Under the pieces are notes generated by a model. The model saw only the letters and a list, made by a program, of their open reading frames with translations. It searched no databases and was not told the DNA's origin. Positions 33,701 to 41,703 of a DNA stretch of 46,397 bases are shown piece after piece. Within the stretch, counting starts at the first letter, position 1. Each line of letters starts with the position of its first letter. This DNA is from Planktothrix serta PCC 8927 (GTDB lineage: Bacteria; Cyanobacteriota; Cyanobacteriia; Cyanobacteriales; Microcoleaceae). Where the stretch lies: the NCBI RefSeq assembly GCF_900010725.2, contig NZ_LR734886.1:10295-56691 (forward strand). The letters run 5' to 3'. The position numbers and the translations under genes are program-made.

Positions 33701-35715
33701 TGCTGCCCTTTAGTGGCGTTATCTACGCTACACGGGATGATGCTTTACCCGATCGCAGTCATCGTGAGTCTACGACTACGAATGGCGAAATTGACGAAGA
33801 CCTAGCCAGAGAACTCAGTCCAACGGATTATAAACTCGATCCTACCCGTCGGCCTAATGGTATTTTGCTGGTTAATGGTGAAAAATTGGGACGGAAAACC
33901 GACTATGCAACCTCAGAAGAAGTTCGCCGAGAAAAAGGCTTAACCTTAGTTTCTAACTTACCTGTTTATATTCAAGGCAACTTCAATCTCCATACCCAAG
34001 GAGAATTTACAGATGATACACCCAATACCACAGACTGGGCGGGTTTTTACGGTCGTACAGGGTTAAATCCTAACTTTGCTTGTCGTAAAGGCGATCCATC
34101 CCGTCAACAAGATGGTTTTAAATGTGATACCGGAGATGATTGGCGTCAGGCAAATATTCTAGCGGATGCAGTTACTTTATTATCAAATAATTTCCAATTT
34201 GGCTATCGGAATCAAGGAGATTTTGATCTAAGAAATAATGCCGGGAATACGGTTGTTGGTTATGCTGTTCCCATTCCTCAGAAAGAAAAAGACTTAGGTA
34301 TTGACTTAAATGGAAATGGTCAATTAGAAGATGTTGCAACAACACCAGAGGCGGAAATCACAGCTAAAGGGGCACGAATGCTCAATGGTTTCAATCCCTA
34401 TAACAACTTTGTTACTAATGGGTTAAGTAGTGGTGCCCTAGGAGCACAAACCGATGCTGACTACATCAAAAATACTACTACACCACCCAATAGTTCCTAT
34501 TTCAATAACTATGTCACTCCCATTCAGCGACGAGTAAAATTTTCAGAATATGTGATGGAGATGTGTCGGAAGTTACCTGTTTCTACCTGTGGCCCTGATG
34601 ATTGGATTATTGGGACTACTGCCATGCCGGGACTAAAGGTTAGTGATCCTGATTTAATAGACACATTAGAAGACACTGATCTTTTATCGGGAACAACAGT
34701 TTTACCGCCAAAACGAGCCGAGGATCAACGCTATCCACGTCGTGTTGCCTTTCTGCGGGACAATAACGGTAAGTTGACATTAACACCAGACAACAAACCA
34801 GTCCCATTAGGAATTGGCACTGGTAATATAGTTCAATGCTACACCTATGGTAATGATAATACTGGCGTTACCCAATGTAAGAAGTTTCCTTCTGAAAAGC
34901 CACTTGAAAAAGATAATGCCCTATTGTTCAGAACAACGACGAATACTGACCCTGCTGGCACAACAACAGGTTGGACTTATAGTAAAGATAATCCTCTCTG
35001 GTATCAAAACAAAGCCTATGCAGGTACTGAGCGCATTGATCATCCTCGATTAGTGCCTGTATTGCAAATTCAAGCACCGACACAAACTACAGGTTTTTTA
35101 CCCGCCAGTCCTGGTAATGCCAATACAACTCGATGGTTTCCTTTAGCAACAGATACGACTTATAACTTAGTTGTTGCTGCGGGAGACGTTCCTTCCCGTC
35201 CTGGAGATGCCACCGATACCACCAAGGGAGAAACCAACGGAGGTCTGCAAAATATTGTCCGTGTCATCGAAAACTGGCGTGAACCTCAAAGAACAATCAC
35301 GATTTCAGGATCATTTGTCCAACTCGGACGCAGTGCCTATGCTACAGCACCCTATCAAAGCCTTCTGTTGAATAGCCTACCTAACAAATTTTTTGATCCT
35401 GATAACACTAGCAGTAATACCAACAAGTACGCAACGGGTAGTGGTTCTGGTCGAATTCCCTATTTCATTGCTCCTGAAAGAGACTGGGGATATGATGTAG
35501 GTCTTTTATCCCAGGTTTACCCCGAACCCGATTTATTTACTAAAAACTTTGGAACCCTCGACGGTGAACCGAATGAATACTTCCGAGAAATTGGTCGAGA
35601 TGATCCTTGGGTGACGGCTCTATTGTGTGGAATACCCACAGACAAAGGAATACCCACAACCGAAGGAACAGCAAATCGTCCCGCAGGTGTTGACTGTTCA
35701 AAATATGGAGGCTAA
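30739..35715 (+). CDS. hpsA: Hormogonium polysaccharide biosynthesis protein HpsA
   Basis: A 1658-residue protein of the HpsA type, required in Nostoc for hormogonium polysaccharide and motility. The N-terminus is basic and then has a prepilin-like segment, GRAGFVLPTVVMVILVVVLLSITIMLRSMDRAQN at about 62-95, like minor pilins of the PilX/GspK kind but with no Glu at position 5. The rest is a large extracytoplasmic part rich in Asp, Asn and Thr. It holds three EF-hand-like loops (DLDNNG about 165, DTDNNGKYD about 211, DLNGNGQLED about 1190) that could bind calcium. A triple 9-bp repeat encodes HGFRGFRGF at 11-19. It leads the hpsA-B-C operon, with 17 bp to hpsB. Confidence 0.88.
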   Translation: MSQRHNNKLDHGFRGFRGFVFFYHLILSLLRSIRMVFQRLTRETMRSLLRVWMRINRHDRYGRAGFVLPTVVMVILVVVLLSITIMLRSMDRAQNAQFVRASKAALQAATPAVDRANAKIKELLLNETDKDISEEALYKKLTSLQTTNNDKYTFGDEQVLQVKFDLDNNGTIQPNGSATVTDPDQKGLLVTPDEDFDDNEQINTAWRFPVDTDNNGKYDSFILYGIFFRKGNADYSTKRSYLDARAEPITLGKSDPKCDFAKGKGGIQKPFFVYTVTVPIKNLGTLDPAKYQTYNGTPSYSALEYQQDWTQYFLSAVEYENDLELAPAPEFNFNGGLSTQGNLIISPSADTPQPLRIYQVSAKASCYYNEDLAKLKVSGNVINGNVDKTLRKDVTIHQINGTNDVIAGTISTTNESLNEGDAGVTKGLTNDGAYRERLIALVKWQTQSAETQDPTSVNVEVNRRMAEDPNLTRLDVREEELNKYFKARLRKVPFAEVGITDDPLAGYGLPPNGVNPLVVDAGDKETLRPPDAWTLISDNVTKVKLKLNQLEATNPTNKAKGTETYLGDRVLAGNNLPSLMLNAVKKWVPAEETRGTTDTWKDDNSPRTRTTQSKQIASAGDLKRDGYWEKTAAKKPLSIFDGVGGLRVVTGAGIYDRTNSFLPPPSWNGSPTYNDPVTTATETFPIVWPDTMPMSPGVGSQVYDNTGLYNADGSPKTPFTPSSALWVPFTAAKSQGDLRMRATAVYHYANNAFNPPTDLTQTPIACVSSYYDPTNVLTAANTAAAISGEDNVPKSNNGKVYGPPTTARPGAATYDTTTKLFSGTTLLGELAKQANYVFPDGRFVNEPLRNALKKADANRTLSEQSAVDTAMCALGIMGSPLVSLGTAPTSLPDNAIKEVAFLNAREIKAVDKDDPATTVDETFTLSSPLEDDDQAANLDTKYQLPLEDRFPLEIRATQIDLNLLRTNTIAYSETPVLQYLETGNKDYMLPFSGVIYATRDDALPDRSHRESTTTNGEIDEDLARELSPTDYKLDPTRRPNGILLVNGEKLGRKTDYATSEEVRREKGLTLVSNLPVYIQGNFNLHTQGEFTDDTPNTTDWAGFYGRTGLNPNFACRKGDPSRQQDGFKCDTGDDWRQANILADAVTLLSNNFQFGYRNQGDFDLRNNAGNTVVGYAVPIPQKEKDLGIDLNGNGQLEDVATTPEAEITAKGARMLNGFNPYNNFVTNGLSSGALGAQTDADYIKNTTTPPNSSYFNNYVTPIQRRVKFSEYVMEMCRKLPVSTCGPDDWIIGTTAMPGLKVSDPDLIDTLEDTDLLSGTTVLPPKRAEDQRYPRRVAFLRDNNGKLTLTPDNKPVPLGIGTGNIVQCYTYGNDNTGVTQCKKFPSEKPLEKDNALLFRTTTNTDPAGTTTGWTYSKDNPLWYQNKAYAGTERIDHPRLVPVLQIQAPTQTTGFLPASPGNANTTRWFPLATDTTYNLVVAAGDVPSRPGDATDTTKGETNGGLQNIVRVIENWREPQRTITISGSFVQLGRSAYATAPYQSLLLNSLPNKFFDPDNTSSNTNKYATGSGSGRIPYFIAPERDWGYDVGLLSQVYPEPDLFTKNFGTLDGEPNEYFREIGRDDPWVTALLCGIPTDKGIPTTEGTANRPAGVDCSKYGG

Positions 35716-35732
35716 TTAACCCGGAGAATACT

Positions 35733-36395
35733 ATGATTAAACCCCAATCTTTCTATATTGTTCGTCGATCTTCCGAAGCTGGTTACACCATCCTTGAAGG
35801 GGTGATGGCGATTGTTGTAGCATCGGTGATGTTGGCATTAGTTGGCCCTGTGATTGCCTTTTCTGTTGGAACTCGTGTACAGGCTAAACGGGTAGAGTTA
35901 TCGGCGCAAGCGGGAAAAAGCTATATTGATGCCGTTAAGTCGGGTGTTATTGAGGCTCCCACTCCAACAGACACTCTATTACAGGATGTCGCAGTCCCAG
36001 CCACAGGAGCCTTAACCTGCATTGCTGGCCAATTATGTACTGATCCTGATCCCACAAGTCTTGATTATCAACTCTATTGTGTTGATTTTGATGGCAGTGG
36101 GACTTGTACAACAAACAGTGTTACGGACATGATTGTTCAAGGGGCAGCTTATCATCCCACAGCTACAGATCCAAAATTGGGTTACAGTTTGGGCGTAAGA
36201 ATTTATAGAGCCAATTCCTTCGCTGCGGGTATCACCCTTAACACACCTATCAAATCTGATAGTCTTGTAACTAATGCTCTTGGCGATCGCACATTACCTT
36301 TAGCTCAAATGACCACAGAAGTTTCACCAGAGGGAACATCATTTAATGATCTGAAGAATCGATTGGACACACCATCAGCACCATCAGCACCCTAA
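35733..36395 (+). CDS. hpsB: Hormogonium polysaccharide secretion pseudopilin HpsB
   Basis: A 220-residue pseudopilin. The prepilin site is SSEAG|YTILEGVMAIVVASVMLALVGPVIAF at about 15-44, with the conserved Glu at position 5 after the cut and a single hydrophobic helix. The rest is a small secreted domain with several Cys (TCIAGQLC, YCVDFDGSGTC) that could form disulfides. The position right after hpsA matches the hps locus order. In the known system these pseudopilins are thought to form a type II-like device that secretes the polysaccharide. Confidence 0.85.
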   Translation: MIKPQSFYIVRRSSEAGYTILEGVMAIVVASVMLALVGPVIAFSVGTRVQAKRVELSAQAGKSYIDAVKSGVIEAPTPTDTLLQDVAVPATGALTCIAGQLCTDPDPTSLDYQLYCVDFDGSGTCTTNSVTDMIVQGAAYHPTATDPKLGYSLGVRIYRANSFAAGITLNTPIKSDSLVTNALGDRTLPLAQMTTEVSPEGTSFNDLKNRLDTPSAPSAP

Positions 36396-36468
36396 CAATA
36401 GCTTTAGTTATTGTTAGTTGATTTTGCAATTTGATAATTAATTACAACTTTAAAAATAAGGAGCGATT

Positions 36469-37551
36469 ATGCTCAGTTTATTTCAGTTCATACTAAAAGT
36501 TAAGCCGAAAAAAAGCAGAATTAAAACCCAAGAAGCCATCAGTGGAATGACGATGATTGAGCTTCTAGTGGGTACTGTTATTGCTTTTCTGATTATTACT
36601 CCATTGATGGGCTTTGTTATCGGTCTATTGAATGATGATAGTCGAGAATCTGCTAAAGCTACGACCGAACAGGAACTACAATCAGCGCTTGATTTCATTG
36701 CAGAAGATTTAAGTCAAGCTATTTATATTTATGGTAACGACGATCCTGATACTGTTGAGGTAGAGGGAGTGGAGGCTATAAAAACTCAGCTTCCTGCTAC
36801 CGGAGACCCAATTTTAGTATTTTGGAAACGACAGATCATGAGGGAATCAATTCCCACAGTTTCTACAGCAAAACCTAACGCTTGTACTGCGTCAACCCCA
36901 TCAACCGAATCTAATTGTAATGATAGTTATGTACTCTCGTTAGTCGCTTACTACTTAACAGATGGTAACGGTGGTGTGTGCAAACCTCCTGAGACAGACC
37001 CAACTCCTGACACAAACTGTCAAATTGTTAGATATCAAGTCCATGATGGATTAAAAAATCCTTATGCGGGAAATGTTCTCTATCCCGATGCAGATGTCAA
37101 AGACTCCCAGAAAAAGAGAGCCGCATTTAATAGTCTGTTTGATTTTTCCTTTAGTACACCGACTGTTAGCGTGACCACTGGTGCAGAGAAATTTGCGAAT
37201 GGTGATCCAGCAACACCACCCCTACCTTTAGTGAATTATATTGATGCAACAGTAGCAAGTGCCGCTAATGAATTAGAACTGGGTGCAAACCAATGTCGCC
37301 AAGCTTTAGGGATTAAAGATAAAGATAAAACACCCGCAGAAGCTACATTAAAGATTTCTACAATTACAAATAGCTTTTATGCTTGCGTAGACTCAAGAGC
37401 CGATAAAAAAGTCGTACAAATTAACCTGCGGGGTAATGCTTTACGGCGAATTCAAGAACAAGATACGGCATATCAACCTCAGAGAAGTTCATATTTTCCG
37501 ACAGCAAGTGTTACCGTTAGAGGGATTGGCGGCCCAGCACCCACTAATTAA
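36469..37551 (+). CDS. hpsC: Hormogonium polysaccharide secretion pseudopilin HpsC
   Basis: A 360-residue pseudopilin of the HpsC type. The leader AISG|MTMIELLVGTVIAFLIITPLMGFVIGLL at about 24-53 has the Glu at position 5, followed by AEDLSQAIYIYGNDDP. The large C-terminal domain has scattered Cys. It is preceded by AAGGAGCGATT, a good Shine-Dalgarno sequence, 73 bp after hpsB. The length is greater than for normal minor pilins, as in GspJ-like members. It is secreted and membrane-anchored before assembly. Confidence 0.85.
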   Translation: MLSLFQFILKVKPKKSRIKTQEAISGMTMIELLVGTVIAFLIITPLMGFVIGLLNDDSRESAKATTEQELQSALDFIAEDLSQAIYIYGNDDPDTVEVEGVEAIKTQLPATGDPILVFWKRQIMRESIPTVSTAKPNACTASTPSTESNCNDSYVLSLVAYYLTDGNGGVCKPPETDPTPDTNCQIVRYQVHDGLKNPYAGNVLYPDADVKDSQKKRAAFNSLFDFSFSTPTVSVTTGAEKFANGDPATPPLPLVNYIDATVASAANELELGANQCRQALGIKDKDKTPAEATLKISTITNSFYACVDSRADKKVVQINLRGNALRRIQEQDTAYQPQRSSYFPTASVTVRGIGGPAPTN

Positions 37552-37620
37552 ATTAACTCAAAAATAGAGTCCTTTAAATTTTTAAAACTGTTCGGAAAAC
37601 CATAAAAAAAGGTCAATACT

Positions 37621-38247
37621 ATGTTTAATTCTTTGATCAAAACAATATATTTTTCAAGAACTCCACTGATTAAACAAAATCAGTCAAATAAGGGATTTTC
37701 TTTAATTGAGTTACTGGTCGTTATTCTGATGATTGGTATTTTAAGTGCGATCGCAGTTCCGGGTTGGGTGGCTTTTATCAATAACCAGAGTCTACGGGAT
37801 ACCCAAGGAAAAATTTATAGAGCCATGCAAGCCGCCCAAAGTAAAGCCAAAGCAGATAGAACAGCATGGCAAGTTAGTGTCAAAGAAGAAAATAATTCAG
37901 ATGGTAAGAAAGTGGTACAATGGGCTACTCATACGGCAGGTTCAACACCTTCTGTTTGGGAAGATGGGGCAGAAAGAGTTGAGATTGATCCTAATAAAAC
38001 AAAGTTATTATTAGATACTAATAATAATAATAACCTGATGATTATATTTAATAATAAAGGTTGTCCTGTTGAAAATTCAACAGAAGAATGTACACAAACT
38101 AATTTAGATACACCTGAAGATGATCCTCAACGGCTAACATTATCTCATAAAGATTTAGGTCAAAATAGAAGAAAATGTATTCTTATCGAGGGATTATTAG
38201 GTTCTATAAAAACCGCAGAGAATGATCAGTGTAAAGACGGGCCTTAA
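37621..38247 (+). CDS. GspH/FimT-like pseudopilin (1)
   Basis: A 208-residue type IV pilin-like protein. The leader is QSNKG|FSLIELLVVILMIGILSAIAVPGWVAFI at about 21-52, with Glu5. A GspH/FimT-like domain follows (LRDTQGKIYRAMQAAQSKAKADRTAWQVSV). The C-terminal part has KGCPVENSTEECTQT and a late Cys pair, so a disulfide is likely. It is 69 bp after hpsC and may be in the same operon, where the known locus has hpsD; I do not assign the symbol. The next gene is a clear paralogue. Confidence 0.82.
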   Translation: MFNSLIKTIYFSRTPLIKQNQSNKGFSLIELLVVILMIGILSAIAVPGWVAFINNQSLRDTQGKIYRAMQAAQSKAKADRTAWQVSVKEENNSDGKKVVQWATHTAGSTPSVWEDGAERVEIDPNKTKLLLDTNNNNNLMIIFNNKGCPVENSTEECTQTNLDTPEDDPQRLTLSHKDLGQNRRKCILIEGLLGSIKTAENDQCKDGP

Positions 38248-38451
38248 AAAATTTCTGCGGTGATGAATAGCAGATTTTGCGATCGCATCCCTTAACTCCG
38301 TAATCTCACTAATTGATTAACCTTTCAACGTCCAAAATAATAATAAAAAATCCGTAAATTTCACCTAGTCAGAGCCTCTGATTTTTCCGAAACTGGTAGT
38401 TAAGTTCGTTCAAAAAACCTAACTATTGCAGTTGAAATCGGGTGCATTTTA

Positions 38452-39111
38452 ATGACTAATCCAGAAAAAGAGACCTGCGATCGCTCATTCCCGTCCTCTA
38501 ATGGCGGATTTACCCTCCTGGAAAACCTAATCATCGTTTTCATGATTGGAATTCTCAGCGCTATTGGAGTCCCCAGTTGGTTAGCATTTATTAACCATTA
38601 TCGCCTCACCACCAGCACAGAACAACTGCAATGGGCTTTCAAAATGGCTCAAAGCAACGCCAAACGCGATAAAACTGCATGGCAAGTCAGCATTCAAGAA
38701 ACCCCAAAAAGCATTAAAATAGCCCTTCATTCCGCCAAGGTTTCTCCTGTTCAACTTCCAGACAGCACTTGGAAAACCTTAGAACCCGGTATTATTATTG
38801 ATGATAAACAACCCAACCCCAAAGGTAAACTCGAAACCACCCTCCGCAAAATTAACCCCACCACCAACAAAGTTACAACCAAAGATACAGAAGACACAAT
38901 GTACCGCGCTCTGTTCAACTACAAAGGTTGTCCCGTCTACTTCCCCAACGATGAATGCACCCAAACCAGTTTACAAGCGCTCGGACGGATTGCTTTGTAC
39001 CATCCCCACCTCGGAAAAACTAGACGCTGTGTAATTATTTCTACGGTTTTGGGCGTGACCCGTATTGGAGAAGAACACACAAAACCCAATGATGATCGGT
39101 ATTGTTATTAA
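38452..39111 (+). CDS. GspH/FimT-like pseudopilin (2), paralogue
   Basis: A 219-residue pilin-like protein related to the preceding one. The leader is SSNGG|FTLLENLIIVFMIGILSAIGVPSWLAFI with Glu5, then FKMAQSNAKRDKTAWQVSIQE and YKGCPVYFPNDECTQTSL. The shared Cys pattern shows that both derive from one duplicated gene. Its codon use is visibly richer in G and C than copy 1 (many AAC, CCC, ACC), so the two have different histories. A 204-bp spacer separates them. No further hps gene follows. Confidence 0.82.
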   Translation: MTNPEKETCDRSFPSSNGGFTLLENLIIVFMIGILSAIGVPSWLAFINHYRLTTSTEQLQWAFKMAQSNAKRDKTAWQVSIQETPKSIKIALHSAKVSPVQLPDSTWKTLEPGIIIDDKQPNPKGKLETTLRKINPTTNKVTTKDTEDTMYRALFNYKGCPVYFPNDECTQTSLQALGRIALYHPHLGKTRRCVIISTVLGVTRIGEEHTKPNDDRYCY

Positions 39112-39176
39112 AATTCACCATATTATTAGTCCGCCCAGGTCAAAATTGCCGTACCCAAATGCGTTAAGGTTGTAAT

Positions 39177-39401
39177 ATGCCAAAAAAGATAAGAGAATTA
39201 AAACAGATGTTGCAAAAGGCAGGATTTACACTCTTACCTAAGCGGGGGAAAGGAAGTCATTCCTACTGGGTTCATCCCCATATACCAAATCCTATAGTCC
39301 TTTCTGGTAAAGATAGTAAAGATGCCAAACCTTATCAAGAAAAAGATGTCATAGCAGCAGTCAAAGAATTAGAACAGCTAGAAGAAGGGAATGAATCATG
39401 A
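39177..39401 (+). CDS. hicA: HicA-type toxin (mRNA interferase)
   Basis: A 74-residue HicA. The family's dsRBD-like fold and catalytic His are visible in KIRELKQMLQKAGFTLLPKRGKGSHSYWVHP (His of GSHSYW at about 27). HicA cleaves mRNA when free of HicB. Upstream is a short spacer after the pseudopilin. The ATGA overlap with hicB (39398-39401) makes it a coupled two-gene module. Confidence 0.88.
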   Translation: MPKKIRELKQMLQKAGFTLLPKRGKGSHSYWVHPHIPNPIVLSGKDSKDAKPYQEKDVIAAVKELEQLEEGNES

Positions 39402-39604
39402 AGTATAGCATTTTAATTCAATGGTCTGAGGAAGATAGTTCCTATGTTGCAAGTTTACCTGAATGGGGTAAGTACGCGCGAACACACGGTAAAACCTATG
39501 AAGAAGCCCTTGAGAACGCCAAGGAAGTTTTAGAGGATTTGGTGTACGCCTATAATCAAGTCAATAAACCTTTACCAAGTCCACAGATACTACAGTTAGC
39601 CTAG
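39398..39604 (+). CDS. hicB: HicB-type antitoxin
   Basis: A 68-residue HicB antitoxin of the short type: the partial RNase H-like fold KYSILIQWSEEDSSYVASLPEWGKYARTHGKTYEEALENAKEVLEDLV. A C-terminal DNA-binding helix is not seen, so it neutralises HicA by contact and probably does not autoregulate by itself. Its stop codon overlaps the stop of a truncated HEPN gene reading in from the other strand, so two toxin-antitoxin modules abut here. Confidence 0.88.
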   Translation: MKYSILIQWSEEDSSYVASLPEWGKYARTHGKTYEEALENAKEVLEDLVYAYNQVNKPLPSPQILQLA

Positions 39605-39726
39605 AAAATTAAGCGGATCTTTCCTATAACAGCCATGTTATAACTCATGTTTTGAGTGAAACTCTTAATCTCATCAATGGCATCCAGAATATCCTGAAGT
39701 CTGTGTTTTAAATTCCTAGATGGCAC
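39601..39726 (-). pseudogene. Truncated HepT-like HEPN toxin gene
   Basis: Minus-strand open frame from a GTG (39726) that overlaps the nucleotidyltransferase stop, as in mntA-hepT pairs. It encodes 41 residues: PSRNLKHRLQDILDAIDEI, then KSFTQNMSYN, which matches the first helices of HEPN/DUF86 proteins (LQDIL-AI-EI--FT--M). It then passes into AVIGKIRLIF, like a short piece of the next helix, and stops. The catalytic RX4-6H part is absent, so no active toxin can be made. The break coincides with the end of hicB. Confidence 0.75.
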
Positions 39727-40024
39727 GAATTACATCCTTAAAAACAGAATCTTGTAGATAAGATTTAACAGAATCAGGGGTTCCTAAATCAACAGAACAG
39801 CCTAAAATACTTTCCAAATATCGTTGTAGACGGATAAATGTAAATAAGCCCACAGGCTTGTCAAATTCCACTAACAAATCCACATCACTATCCAGTCTGG
39901 CTTCATTTCGGGCAACGGAGCCAAAAATAAATAGAGACTTCACCCCAAAACCCTTTAAAGATTCATGGTAAGTTGTCAAAATTGCGATCGCTTCATCCCG
40001 CTTCATATTCTGAATTTTGGCCAT
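39716..40024 (-). CDS. MntA-type minimal nucleotidyltransferase (antitoxin)
   Basis: A 102-residue MNT-domain protein. The catalytic pattern GSX10DXD is plain in FIFGSVARNEARLDSDVDLLVEF, with the third acidic position likely in the strand CSVDLGTPDS. In mntA-hepT modules this enzyme adds AMP to a Tyr of the HEPN toxin and so disarms it. Here the gene is intact, but its downstream partner is cut to 41 codons. Its continued role is open; it may be a leftover or act on a toxin encoded elsewhere. Two in-frame starts (40024 and 40006) are possible. Confidence 0.85.
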   Translation of the reverse strand: MAKIQNMKRDEAIAILTTYHESLKGFGVKSLFIFGSVARNEARLDSDVDLLVEFDKPVGLFTFIRLQRYLESILGCSVDLGTPDSVKSYLQDSVFKDVIRAI

Positions 40025-40048
40025 TAGCTCAATAACCTGATTCTATCA

Positions 40049-40069
40049 GCCAACCGTCAACCGCCAACC
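40049..40069. repeat. Three degenerate GTCAACA-family heptamers
   Basis: The units GCCAACC, GTCAACC and GCCAACC run in tandem, relating to the array before clpB (16988-17050). They lie in the divergent spacer between the nucleotidyltransferase gene and eno. Confidence 0.5.
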
Positions 40070-40168
40070 CAAACCTTAAAATGTTCCAACAGTTGCAGCC
40101 CGATACACTGAGAACCTGGTAACTTTTCTCTAGTGTCAAAAATCTCAATCACGAGACACCATCTGTAA

Positions 40169-41473
<1,305 letters not shown>

Positions 41474-41490
41474 CTCAAACGTCAATAATA

Positions 41491-41518
41491 AAACAGTCCA
41501 GTTTTGGGCTGTTTTATT
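41491..41518 (+). terminator. Rho-independent terminator of eno
   Basis: The stem AAACAGTCC (41491-41499) pairs with GGGCTGTTT (41506-41514) with one G-T pair. The loop is AGTTTT and the stem runs into TTATT. Confidence 0.75.
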
Positions 41519-41703
41519 CTGATAAAAATCTATTCTTGATGCTCAACATATTTTTTTTACCGAAGATAAAGCTTGATAGCTTTTTTCTGTGGGAGTTCGT
41601 GTTGTTAGATACAGTCTGAGGGTGATAAGACCGTTCATAATTTCCTGCAATAGCTAAACCTTGGGAACGTTGGCTTGAGATCGCCTTATGAATCGGAATA
41701 CCT

